NCBI GenBank assembly: GCA_036244855.1
Contig: BQKZ01002408.1
Span: 61,773-71,774, forward strand
DNA: 10,002 nt
Source of the DNA: Temnopleurus reevesii
Lineage: Eukaryota > Echinodermata > Echinoidea > Temnopleuroida > Temnopleuridae
Reading direction: 5' to 3'
Under the pieces are notes generated by a model. That model was given only the letters and a program-made list of their open reading frames with translations, was not told the DNA's origin and did no database searches. Shown here one piece after another: positions 1-7,644 of this stretch (the stretch's first letter is position 1; the number at the start of each line of letters is the position of its first letter). A program made the translations under genes and the position numbers.

Positions 1-30
<30 letters not shown>
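1..30. repeat. (AC)n dinucleotide microsatellite, cut by window edge
   Basis: Fifteen uninterrupted AC units open the window and end at AACAAAAACG. The true length is unknown because the left end is outside the window. This is an ordinary eukaryotic microsatellite. Confidence 0.97.
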
Positions 31-32
<2 letters not shown>

Positions 33-139
33 CAAAAACGACATTTTATTCCAACGATGGGCTGAGCTAAAAATGAAGTCCTCTGCATCCTCTGCAGATA
101 TTTGTATTAAAAGAAGAGGCTACCCCAAAATAATTTTTT

Positions 140-633
140 AACAGAAGCAGAAAAAATTGTTGCGTAAAACAAAAAAAAAAGTTTGAAGAAAATCGGACAA
201 GTAATAAAAAAGTTATGAATTTTTAAAGATATGAAAAAATGGCCAAATCAATGGAAATTTCCAGAGATGTTGCCAATTTGATGACATCATGGGTGCACAA
301 CCAACCAGAGTTTTCATTATAAATATGGTGCAAAATTCATTATTTTTACAGAAAGTTGCAAAGTTTGTATGAATATAAACATGGAAATAGTGGATCTACA
401 TACATATCATAAAGATATCCTATGGTTAAAGTTTTGAGAAAATTATATTTTTGGGGAAAAATTAACATTTTATAACATTGATATGAATGTAATAAATGGT
501 CAGTTGTGCACCTGTGACGTCATCATTTGCCAATTTGTCTAAATATTCAAATATTCACATATCTCTTATTACTTGTCCGATTTTTCTCAAACTTTTTTTG
601 TTCTGTTCATCTATTTTTATTTTCCTGTTGAAG
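140..633. repeat. Imperfect fold-back (inverted) repeat, possible non-autonomous element
   Basis: The left arm (about 140-330) and right arm (about 480-633) are reverse complements of each other with scattered mismatches. The best-matched blocks are 181-207 against 566-592 (25 of 27 bases agree, core ATCGGACAAGTAATAA) and 280-301 against 503-524 (core GGTGCACAAC). The outer A-rich parts of the arms also pair loosely. About 150 bp of AT-rich sequence lies between the arms. The right arm carries a perfect TGACGTCA (515-522), a CREB/ATF-type site, and the left arm has the mutated form TGACATCA. No coding capacity is visible and no target-site duplication could be identified. A diverged MITE or fold-back element fits best. 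Two oppositely oriented copies of one dispersed repeat is an alternative. Confidence 0.75.
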
Positions 634-857
634 AAATATTATTTTGTGTAGACTCTTTTTTTTTAAAACAAATATCATGAACTTCTCATGATTATTGGTT
701 GCGAAACATGTTACATTTTTAAAATCCCATGTGCAAAGTAAATTAGGAGAGGAGTTGTCCCGACATAACGTCACCAATTCATTCAATGTTGACGATCGCA
801 CTGATCTCCATGAGCGGCAGTGATCGTCAAATCTCTGTGAATTTGAAAATGCATAAC

Positions 858-965
858 GTTTGAACGGATTGTCCAAGTTTGCTCAAATTTTCAGTTTGTT
901 CATCTTCATTCATGTGTTCTTCATTCATTGAGAATATAACAACTCCAGGGGTTGGTTCCCCTTTA
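858..965 (+). repeat. Copy of a dispersed repeat family
   Basis: The segment contains TTTGAACGGATT, then CTCAAATTTTCA, then TTCTTCATTCATTGAGA, then CAACTCCAGGGGTTGG. The same ordered blocks, diverged, recur at 4073-4114 (TTTGAACGGATTTTCC and CTCAAAATTTTCA), 4310-4350 (CGGATAGTC and TTAAATTTTCATT) and 4981-5042 (TTCTTCATTCATTGAGA, AATTCCAG). Part of the block also resembles TTGTCCGATTTTTCTCAAAC at 574-592, so this is likely the same family as the fold-back repeat at 140-633. The family is not identified by name. Confidence 0.6.
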
Positions 966-1385
966 AAGTGTATTTTAAACGGTTCTTGGCTTTTCTGTTC
1001 CTTCTAAAGTTTTATCTTCCATCAGTAACAAATGACCTACAACATATGGAATTGTATTTTCATTTCATTTCATTTATTTTGTGTTTGATGTTATATTAAA
1101 AATATTCATATATTATTTTTAACGTCAACTCATGTGATACTTACACGTAATGTTTGCAATCTGTTTACTTTCAGAACGCTTACGGGTCAGCATGTCTATC
1201 GATCATCAAAGGAACACAGACTCAGATGAAAACTGACAGGGAGTCTCAAATATTTTCAAGGAGCTTTAAAGATTACCCGGGGAATCGCAAATTTCATCAA
1301 AAATCTTTTCTGCTTACCAATCATTGCCTTCGTTTCATACAGTATGATGGTATCCGAATTAATATTGAAAACGGAAGTTATGTAG
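966..1385. other. AT-rich stretch, no supported gene
   Basis: An open frame runs through 1154-1507 on the plus strand, and TTTACTTTCAG at about 1163-1173 would make a plausible splice acceptor. The translation shows no recognisable domain and runs straight into the minisatellite that follows, so I do not call an exon. A TTTCATTTCATTTCATTTATTT microsatellite-like patch lies near 1058-1080. Confidence 0.5.
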
Positions 1386-2016
1386 ATTTCTGCATCCAAC
1401 CAACTTTGACATTATTAACCCAACAACCTGTGTCTTCCTGCATTCTCCATCCAACGAGGTATATGACAGTCTGTATCCAGCGAAGTTTGACATTCTGTAA
1501 CCGGTGAACTTTGACATTTTGCATTCAGCGACCTTTGAAATCCTGCGTCCAACGAACTCTGACATTCTGCATCCAGAGAAATTTGTTTTGTATCCAATTA
1601 AATTTGACATTCTGAATCCAGCGACCCCTGAAATTCTGCATCCAATGAACTTTGACATTCTGCATTCAGCGACCCCTGAAATTCTGCATCCAACGAACCT
1701 TGACCTTCTGCATCCATAGAACTTTATTTTGTCTCCAATTAACTTTGACATTCTGCACGAACATGGATATTCTGTATCCAATGAAAATTGAAATTCTGCA
1801 TTCAGCGAAAAAAATATCCAGAAAACTTTGACATTTGGCATCCAACAAACTCTGACATTCTACATCCAATGTACTTTATTTTGTACCCAGATAACTTCTG
1901 CACGACGGAACTTTGACAGTCTGCATCAGATGAACTTTGATATTTTGCATCCAAACTTTGTTGGCATTCTGCATCCAACGAACTTTGATATTCTGCATCC
2001 AATGAAATTTGGTATT
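1386..2016. repeat. Degenerate 24-bp minisatellite with 141-bp higher-order period
   Basis: Roughly two dozen diverged copies of a 24-bp unit, close to ATTCTGCATCCAACGAAC followed by TTTGAC, are arranged head to tail. Variant units recur in order: GCATTCAGCGACC at 1521 and again at 1662, and TTTGTTTTGTATCCAATT-like at 1581 and again at 1722. Both pairs are 141 bp apart, and a further related variant occurs at 1874. GCGACCCCTGAAATTCTGCA occurs twice, exactly 48 bp apart (1621, 1669). Because 24 is a multiple of three, several frames stay open on both strands. One repeats an 8-residue FDILHPTN-like motif on the plus strand (1504-1719), and another repeats CRMSKFVG-like motifs on the minus strand (1359-1841). 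Frame-breaking indels and stops toward both ends make a protein product unlikely. Confidence 0.9.
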
Positions 2017-2790
2017 CGCAATGCCTGCAAATTACAAGAACGGTAATGGTATTCATGTTGGAACCATTTTGAAATTGGGAAAATTCTGTGGTTTTATTGG
2101 AATATTACTCAGAACTGGCAATGCTGAGACTGAACAAATAAGATGTCGGGGTAAGTAAATTGGTTGCCGCAACAATACATCAATATCACCCGTGATCTTA
2201 GTGGAGTTGTAGGAGTTGTAGGCCTCCAAAATAGGTTCAAATAATGTAAAATGTAGGGTAGGTATCAAACCTGATCCCTAACCTAGCCAATCTTGGACAA
2301 TCGTAGAACCCATGTCACGGGGATTTGTTGGGGCCGGGCGGCAACCGGTGGATGTTTCAAACTGAAATAAGCCACCATTTTATACAGTATCGGTCGTTGT
2401 GGAGCGTCGTGCTTTGTATGTCGCTCGGAATTTCGTCATTTAATTCTCGTCAAGCAATCGCCTAATTCCTCACCTGTTGCCAGAGTCACACCGAGCAAAG
2501 TTTTTTTTTTCTTTACACGCAACGGAAGAAATATTTGTAATCAATTCATTTTCCTTCATAATTATAACCTCTTTTGTATTTTCAAAGAAAATGATGAATT
2601 CGATTATACCAAGCTAGAGCAAACAAAATAGATCTAAATTTAGACTGTTGCTTTTTTTTAGAGCAAGTATAAACTGATGATGTTGGGCAACATTCGCATT
2701 TTATGGGAGAATTAAGAAATGACGGACCAAAAGTAAATAATTGAGCACTTCTTACTGCAAAATTGGTCAATATTCACTTGAGCGTAACAA
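2017..2790. other. Non-repetitive intergenic stretch, no supported gene
   Basis: I see no ORF with a recognisable domain here. The part from about 2300 to 2480 is less AT-rich than its surroundings and contains GGGGCCGGGCGGCAACCGG (2330-2348). A 9-bp inverted match (GGTTGCCGC 2162-2170, GCGGCAACC 2338-2346) is present and could be chance. It could be an old element or an unrecognised exon or promoter fragment. Nothing in the sequence decides between these. Confidence 0.4.
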
Positions 2791-3250
2791 ACTATTTTAT
2801 TCTGGTACATTTAATTCTAGTCTCATTTGGATAGATTAGTCCATGCAGGCTAGGAATTGAAATAAAATGGGACATTTGGGATTTGACAGAGTGATGTGGA
2901 AAAAAGACGTTAATATCTTGTATAGGCCTATACATAATTATATAACTGGTAAGGGAAAGGAGTGGCATAAAAATCGGCAGACAAAGATTAAAATCTAATA
3001 CATTATATAGATATAGATAGGTATGAAACAAACGAAGATATATCAGTAGATATACAAGTGTATAATAAACACGATATAGACTATGGGTAACCATATCGAA
3101 TGGTAGATAGAGAAATAGACGGATAAATACATCAATACTGATAATGAATTAATTCAATCATTTTCATTCGAAATTAATAGCTCCAAACATTTTCCTTCAC
3201 TTTTTATTGTCGGATCATTTGTAAGAATACATTTCGTAAAAGAAGCATAT
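2791..3250. other. AT-rich, GATA-rich low-complexity stretch, no gene
   Basis: From about 2998 to 3125 the sequence is dominated by diverged ATAGATA/GATATA motifs, which suggests a decayed tetranucleotide repeat. A perfect 12-bp palindrome TATAGGCCTATA sits at 2921-2932. The open frame on the minus strand (2792-3094) is compositionally biased, rich in Tyr, Leu and Ile, and matches nothing I recognise. Confidence 0.5.
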
Positions 3251-3282
3251 GCGAACCTCAACATCCATTTTGACTCGGTCAA

Positions 3283-3349
3283 TCAAGGTCAAGATCAAAT
3301 TCGGGACAAGTTCAAAGTCAGGTCAAGTACAAGGTCAAGCACAAAGTCA
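3283..3349 (+). repeat. Short degenerate AAGGTCA repeat cluster
   Basis: Within 67 bp there are TCAAGGTCA (3283-3291), AAAGTCA (3314-3320) abutting GGTCA (3321-3325), AAGGTCA (3331-3337) and AAAGTCA (3343-3349). Spacings of 12 bp and 17 bp suggest a decayed short tandem repeat. The motif equals the nuclear-receptor half-site AGGTCA, and TCAAGGTCA is the extended form bound by ERR/SF-1-type monomers. Function is unproven and simple-repeat origin is equally likely. Confidence 0.5.
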
Positions 3350-4020
3350 AAGTTACGCTCGCACATGGCAAGGCAGTCCCAAGCAAGCACGGGAGTCAGT
3401 CTCGATACAAGAGGCAAACAATTCAGGAAGAAGAAGAGGATGAGTAAATTGAAAAGTAAATTTTGTTACTCTTTAAAACAAAAATAATAACGATAATGAA
3501 AATGATAAAAAACTCTTTCCACAAGACCGGTACACAAGTAATCATTTGCTATTGATTTATTGTTTTTTCTATAAATTAAAAACTGAATAATAGAAAACGT
3601 GAATTTTAGTGATTATTTCACTAGTCTATGAATAAAAACCAGTCGTTCTTAAATTCTGATTCGCAAAGGGAGATATTGATATGACTGAATAAATTAAATA
3701 GTGAGTGTACGTATTTCTGGTGAAAGCTTTTTTTTTTTTTTTTTTTTTTTTGGGGGGGGGGGGAATAAATGATTGGTTAAATTAGTATAGGAGACTAAGT
3801 TTTTTGTGAGTCTTTTGTGGCACAAAATGACTGCCAACACGTGACCTCTCCATTCAATTTGTACACAGAATTTCATATTTTCATTTTTTTTTAAATAAAA
3901 TGAGATTGAATTTTATATTATTATTCAAATACAATATGGACCTGTTGATTCTGCATTCATTTGGGACGGATCGTGTTGATCCCTTCTTTAAAGAGAACAA
4001 AATGTGAAACTCTGCGTCGC
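3350..4020. other. AT-rich intergenic stretch, no gene
   Basis: Apart from the T/G homopolymer tract listed separately, I see only AT-rich sequence with short poly-A and poly-T runs. No coding sequence, RNA gene or clear repeat boundary is visible. Confidence 0.5.
3728..3763. repeat. T24-G12 homopolymer tract
   Basis: Twenty-four T residues are followed directly by twelve G residues. Read from the minus strand it is C12 then A24, a homopolymer junction that could be a retroposon tail or a slippage product. Its length in the assembly should be treated as approximate because such tracts are read poorly. Confidence 0.95.
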
Positions 4021-4059
4021 CAACTCAAGGATGCCTATCACATGTGGAAATGAAAACGT

Positions 4060-4355
4060 TGCAAATTTATAATTTTTGAACGGATTTTCCTATTTTTCTC
4101 AAAATTTTCATAACGTACTAATTTTTTGCTTTTCTTCGTTCACTGCCAGCGCATCATTATCTTTGTGAAGTTCTATATCAATATCGTGACGTCATTTTGA
4201 ATTAATCCATTTTTTATGTACAAAGAAAATGGGGAGTTTTCTATACATGTCTAACGAAATTGACAACTCGATCATCCCCATCAGAGCACATCACCGATTC
4301 CATTGAAACTTTTGGCCGGATAGTCAGATATTGCTTAAATTTTCATTAAAGGCAT
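4060..4355 (+). repeat. Diverged copies of the dispersed GAACGGATT/CTCAAATTTTCA family
   Basis: Two segments, 4073-4114 and 4310-4350, align block for block with 858-898. Each has a CGGAT core, then a TC-containing spacer, then a (C/T)TCAAA or TTAAA stretch ending in TTTTCA. Between them lies another TGACGTCA (4187-4194), as in the fold-back repeat at 140-633. This suggests two partial or nested copies of one element family. Confidence 0.5.
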
Positions 4356-4520
4356 TGTTTAACATTGTTTTCATTTAAAAAATTTTCAACTGCCAGATCC
4401 AAGAGGTTATCTGAAAGGTTGATGGTGCATATAAACTAAACTGAAAAAAATATTAGGCTTTAAAATCAACGTTTAGTGCTTGAAACAAGCGAAAATCTAA
4501 AATGTCGCATCCATGGGCTT

Positions 4521-4566
4521 TGTACAGGAATTAATGCGTCATCCTGACGCTTTAATTCAATGTACA
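4521..4566. repeat. Near-perfect hairpin with TGTACA ends
   Basis: The left arm (4521-4541) and right arm (4545-4566) pair almost fully around a 3-base TCC loop. The outer bases are TGTACA on both sides, and the inner stem is AATGCGTCA against TGACGCTTT with one mismatch, plus a small bulge near the outer end. It ends within ten bases of the GAAT-repeat tail of the adjoining LINE-like fragment. It may be a tiny fold-back element or a structured end. Confidence 0.8.
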
Positions 4567-4569
4567 TAG

Positions 4570-4750
4570 ATATGAATGAATGAATGAATGAATTTATTTA
4601 TTTAAAACCAGACACATGGCGTTTACATAGCATATACAAAATAATATAGACATAAAATGAATGGTTTAAGGCCCCTGAGGAAGCTAGGCTTGTGAGAGGG
4701 GCCATACACTTTACACAGAAATGCGATTACAGTCTAATATAGTTGAATAT
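4570..4750 (-). mobile_element. LINE-like 3' end with (ATTC)n/(AAAT)n tail, minus strand
   Basis: Read on the minus strand, the fragment runs through a GGCCCC-containing UTR, then TGTATATGCTATGTAAACGC, then GGTTTTAAATAAATAAAT, and ends in four to five ATTC repeats (complement of 4574-4592). Non-LTR retrotransposons often end in such short tandem tails, and most genomic copies are 5'-truncated. No coding part is visible and the upstream boundary is uncertain. An unrelated SINE or MITE tail is possible. Confidence 0.5.
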
Positions 4751-4769
4751 AAATGATTATATACAGTTT

Positions 4770-4820
4770 AGCACACATAAGCACATACACAAACACACCA
4801 GCACCCACATACACACCACA
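4770..4820. repeat. CA-rich imperfect microsatellite
   Basis: The sequence consists of ACACA, CATACACA and CACCAGCACCCAC blocks. It is an interrupted (CA)n patch inside or beside the LINE-like fragment. Confidence 0.7.
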
Positions 4821-4974
4821 GATTGGCTAGAAATAATTTGGTCAATTCTTGATAGTGTATGAATAACTTTCTTTATTTTTGGATCCTCTGTTGATTTTTC
4901 ATCTGAATATATTTAGATAGGACAGACAGCTTGGTTTGAGAATTTTTTAAATTGTGCAACTGCAATGTGTGACA

Positions 4975-5045
4975 GTGTCTTTCAGTTCATCTGATTTTCT
5001 TCATTCATTGAGATCACGATAATTCCAGTGCGGGTTTACTCCTAG
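4975..5045 (+). repeat. Copy of the TTCTTCATTCATTGAGA dispersed repeat
   Basis: The sequence shares TTCAGTT, then TTCTTCATTCATTGAGA, then AA(C/T)TCCAG(G/T)G, in the same order as 888-950. This is the second half of the family described at 858-965. Together with the blocks at 4073 and 4310 it brackets the LINE-like fragment, so the LINE may have inserted into an older copy. Confidence 0.5.
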
Positions 5046-5599
5046 AGCCCAAATACAGTTTTGGTAACGATTAAGAAATGTGAATTTTACCAGAGGTTTA
5101 GCATGCCATATATATCTTATACACATTTCGAGACAATATCATATCTCTACATGGACTGATTTTCCGTTAAAATTTAAATTTAAGCGTTATATCATAATCA
5201 TTTAGCACCCTCTTTTGTTTGTTATCGGTTGATATGCGAGGTTATTTCTGAAATTTGAAGAACAATACAAAAGTATTCTCAAAAAATTAAGTTCTAAAAT
5301 TGTCATCAAATTATGTGCATTAAAATGTATCCTTTATTGAGGAAGAAAATATTGGTTCAGTATAGGGGGACCCCATACTGAGACTATTTTTTTTTGCATA
5401 TTTTAGGTTGTAGCTTTAACAAAACTTATTCATTTTTCACACAATCTGTTATGCAATATGTTCATGATACTATATTTCATCTTATTTAGAATTGAAGACA
5501 ACATTTTGGGACAAAAATATTCGCTTTTACGAAAACTTTACTTGGTTTAGAAGCTCTAGGGTGATTGGTTCCTCCTTTCTTAATTATTATATAAACATC
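5046..5599. other. AT-rich stretch, no gene; one compact hairpin
   Basis: No coding region is supported. The notable structure is 5358-5380, where CAGTATAGGGG pairs with CCCCATACTG across a 2-base gap with one bulged A. Confidence 0.5.
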
Positions 5600-5617
5600 G
5601 TGAGCAGAAGGGACAAA
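5600..5617 (+). repeat. Isolated copy of the 6859-7106 element terminus
   Basis: GTGAGCAGAAGGGACAAA is identical over 18 bases to 6862-6879, the left end of the element bounded by 14-bp inverted repeats. No partner right end is seen nearby, so this looks like a solo end or a truncated copy. Confidence 0.6.
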
Positions 5618-5917
5618 GGCTTTTAGACAAACTTCATTGAAGTATTCACAACAGCTAGATACACACATATGAAAATGTCCTCTCTCTCAATCTGCTAAAA
5701 TGTCCAACAGAGTAGTGACAGTACTTTCTTTTATGTGAATCGAGCTATTGCCTGAATTAAGCTGTTTACTTTGTCGCGTACGATGTTCACCTCGATAAAA
5801 CACTGAACATCAAATTTGAAGTAATGTTTAAAGAAGAAAATATAATTTCGTAAGTCCAGGAATAAATAACCATTTCACCTCAAAGTTTGCAACCTCACAC
5901 GTTGATTTTATGGCAAA
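5618..5917. other. AT-rich stretch, nothing recognised
   Basis: No coding sequence, RNA gene or repeat boundary could be supported here. Confidence 0.5.
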
Positions 5918-6010
5918 ATGATGATGATGATAATAATAATAATAGTGATACATTGATCTTACATAGCGCACTTTACCTCTTTAATAAGACGCTCAAGGCT
6001 CTTGGAAAAA
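5918..6010 (-). mobile_element. LINE 3' end, CR1/L2-like, minus strand
   Basis: On the minus strand the sequence reads AAGAGCCTTGAGCGTCTTAT, then GTGCGCTATGTAAGATCAAT, and ends in (ATT)n(ATC)n microsatellite (complement of 5918-5945). An AGCGYCTTG...GCGCTATRTAA pattern followed by a trinucleotide tail is typical of CR1/L2-group LINE 3' ends, and the same pattern is seen next to a real reverse transcriptase ORF at 9626-9737. No ORF is preserved here, so this is a 5'-truncated fragment. The upstream limit is uncertain. Confidence 0.65.
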
Positions 6011-6529
6011 TTAATTGAAGTCAAGAAATACAAAATAATGAAAGTCAAAAGGCACCCTAAAACAAAATAAAACAGCTGTTAAATCCTAAAATAACATTTA
6101 GAAAATTTAACGCACGCAAGCTATGACATCAATACGAAAAAATTTGTGACGTTAGTAATAGTTTCATGCCTTATATAAAATGTCCAATTAATTGTTTGCT
6201 ACAATATTTGTCTCTTCTTCTTCAAATATACACATTTATTCGGACACGGATATATATTAGTTTTTCATTCCGCTCTTTTCTATTCATTTAAACTTTGTTC
6301 TTGGATGCCTATACATCTGATGTCATGCTATTAATATGAATTACAATTGCAAAATTAATTAATTGCAATTATTGATTTCATTCTAATTAATTTTTATCTT
6401 TGAGATAATATAATATAATCTGTCATTATTTGTTTGATCAGCCGTCCTAAATTCCATTATGAATTCATCCAGGTGTAATTACGTATAATTTGGAAAGTTC
6501 ACGGATGCATCCATATAGGCATGTCGTAA
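6011..6529. other. Very AT-rich stretch, no gene
   Basis: The sequence has many TAAT/ATTA motifs and a near palindrome ATTGCAA...TTGCAAT around 6346-6370. No coding frame or RNA gene is supported. Confidence 0.5.
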
Positions 6530-6783
6530 AGGCCAACTCACACCTTTGTGTTTTGAAGCCTGCGTGGGCCCAGCGTATTCGAAAAAACAACCCCGCTCCC
6601 TTGGCGCGCAAATACGCGGGTCATACGGCAGACTGGCGTTCAGTGATCGCTCCTTGAGTGCAAGCCGAACGTCAGTCCGCCGCCTGATCCGGATATACTG
6701 TGCGAACGGGGAGCATTTCTTTTTTAAATTTTCACAAAACGCTTGGCCACGCAGGCTAAACATATGACGGTGTGAGTCGGCCT
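6530..6783. mobile_element. 254-bp palindromic MITE
   Basis: The ends AGGCCAACTCACACC and GGTGTGAGTCGGCCT match as inverted repeats at 14 of 15 positions. Inside, AGCCTGCGTGG (6557-6567) is matched exactly by CCACGCAGGCT, and GACTGGCGTTC (6631-6641) pairs with GAACGTCAGTC (6667-6677), so the complementarity runs from the ends nearly to the centre. The element is much richer in CpG and GC than its AT-rich surroundings, which supports insertion. Open frames on both strands over the same bases are a by-product of the palindrome and low AT content. No transposase is encoded. No target-site duplication is evident, so the superfamily is unassigned. Confidence 0.85.
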
Positions 6784-6858
6784 CAAGCCACGTAACACCT
6801 CTTGCCGCTAGAATTTAGGCGCCAAATCGCAACATTGTCAGTGATTGTCGAATCATAT

Positions 6859-7106
6859 ACTGTGAGCAGAAGGGACAAATTGAAAGGAAACTATAACATT
6901 CATGCATTTAAAATAGCTCCGTAGTCACAAAATAAAGTCCCATGTGCGACCGAGAGTTATTATAATTCCTTTCTGCGACTTTCGTTCAACATTTTCCTAC
7001 ATAATAAGAAAGATGGGGATTTATATTGGCACCATCTGGTTATTGTTAATGCTTAAATGGAGGTTGTTTACTTTGCTCCAGCCCTTTTTGTACTTCTGCT
7101 CACAGT
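6859..7106. mobile_element. Putative 248-bp MITE with 14-bp perfect terminal inverted repeats
   Basis: ACTGTGAGCAGAAG (6859-6872) is matched exactly in inverted orientation by CTTCTGCTCACAGT (7093-7106). An extra partial match (ACAAA) continues inward. The interior has no ORF of note. The left flank ends in TAT and the right flank begins GCT, so no clear target-site duplication remains. The left terminus also occurs alone at 5600-5617, which supports a repeat family. Confidence 0.65.
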
Positions 7107-7545
7107 GCTAGATGCATGAATCCTTCCCCGATCAAATAAAATATATTTAGTCTTTGAATAAGTGAATAAGCATGCAATTTGCATTTTCTGTGATTGTCAT
7201 GTTGAAAATATACCTTGTTTGGCAATTTCAAAACGTGAAAATAAGGTGAAATATACAATGAAACAGTACAATACTAGTATGGCATACAATTTTTACACCG
7301 TTTGATTTCATATGCACCGACGAATCCGACATGGCAACCAGAAAAAAGAGGGAAATTCCATTTCCATGGCCATGGCCATCAAAATAGACTGTCCGGGCTT
7401 TGGATTATATACACCATCTATTCGAGTGCAAATCCCACTGGAACCTTTTAAGGGTTGAAAAAACAATCATTGATGGATTAAAACGGATTCTTAAAAACGA
7501 TAAGTTGTAATAATTTTACTGACAGGAAGTGCGTGATATACGTCA
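7107..7545. other. AT-rich upstream region, no gene
   Basis: I see no coding sequence. A short palindromic run CCATGGCCATGG lies at about 7364-7375. Confidence 0.5.
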
Positions 7546-7572
7546 TAACACGTGACCACAAGTCACGTGTTA
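7546..7572. promoter_or_regulatory. Palindromic pair of CACGTG E-boxes
   Basis: TAACACGTGAC (7546-7556) and GTCACGTGTTA (7562-7572) are perfect inverted repeats around a 5-base CACAA spacer, and each arm contains the CACGTG core. CACGTG flanked by GTC/GAC is the preferred site of several bHLH-leucine-zipper factors (USF, MITF/TFE group). The pair lies about 480 bp upstream of the astacin start codon, so an upstream regulatory role is plausible. It may alternatively be a transposon remnant. Confidence 0.4.
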
Positions 7573-7644
7573 AGACCTTTGCTGTACAGTAATTTATGAA
7601 TTTATGAATTTGTACCTCATTGTATGAAATATGTTATTGAACAA

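Noticed and set aside
1154..1507. Plus-strand open frame behind a plausible TTTCAG acceptor
   Set aside because: The translation has no recognisable domain and ends inside the minisatellite. A single acceptor-like site is not enough.
1359..1841. 160-codon open frame on the minus strand
   Set aside because: It is made mostly of the 24-bp minisatellite unit, which has no stop in several frames. There is no domain, start context or splice support.
2230..2245. GGTTCAAAT-like tRNA B-box
   Set aside because: There is no matching A-box, acceptor stem or cloverleaf around it.
2921..2932. TATAGGCCTATA palindrome
   Set aside because: It is short, and motifs of this kind are common in animal genomes. 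No associated structure was found.
2792..3094. 100-codon Tyr/Leu-rich minus-strand frame
   Set aside because: It lies in GATA-rich low-complexity DNA, and the composition reflects the repeat rather than a protein.
3249..3443. 64-codon Gln/Ser-rich plus-strand frame
   Set aside because: The composition follows from the AAGGTCA-like repeat. There is no homology signal.
6479..6767. Overlapping open frames on both strands
   Set aside because: They coincide with the palindromic MITE. Symmetry and CpG richness explain the lack of stops.
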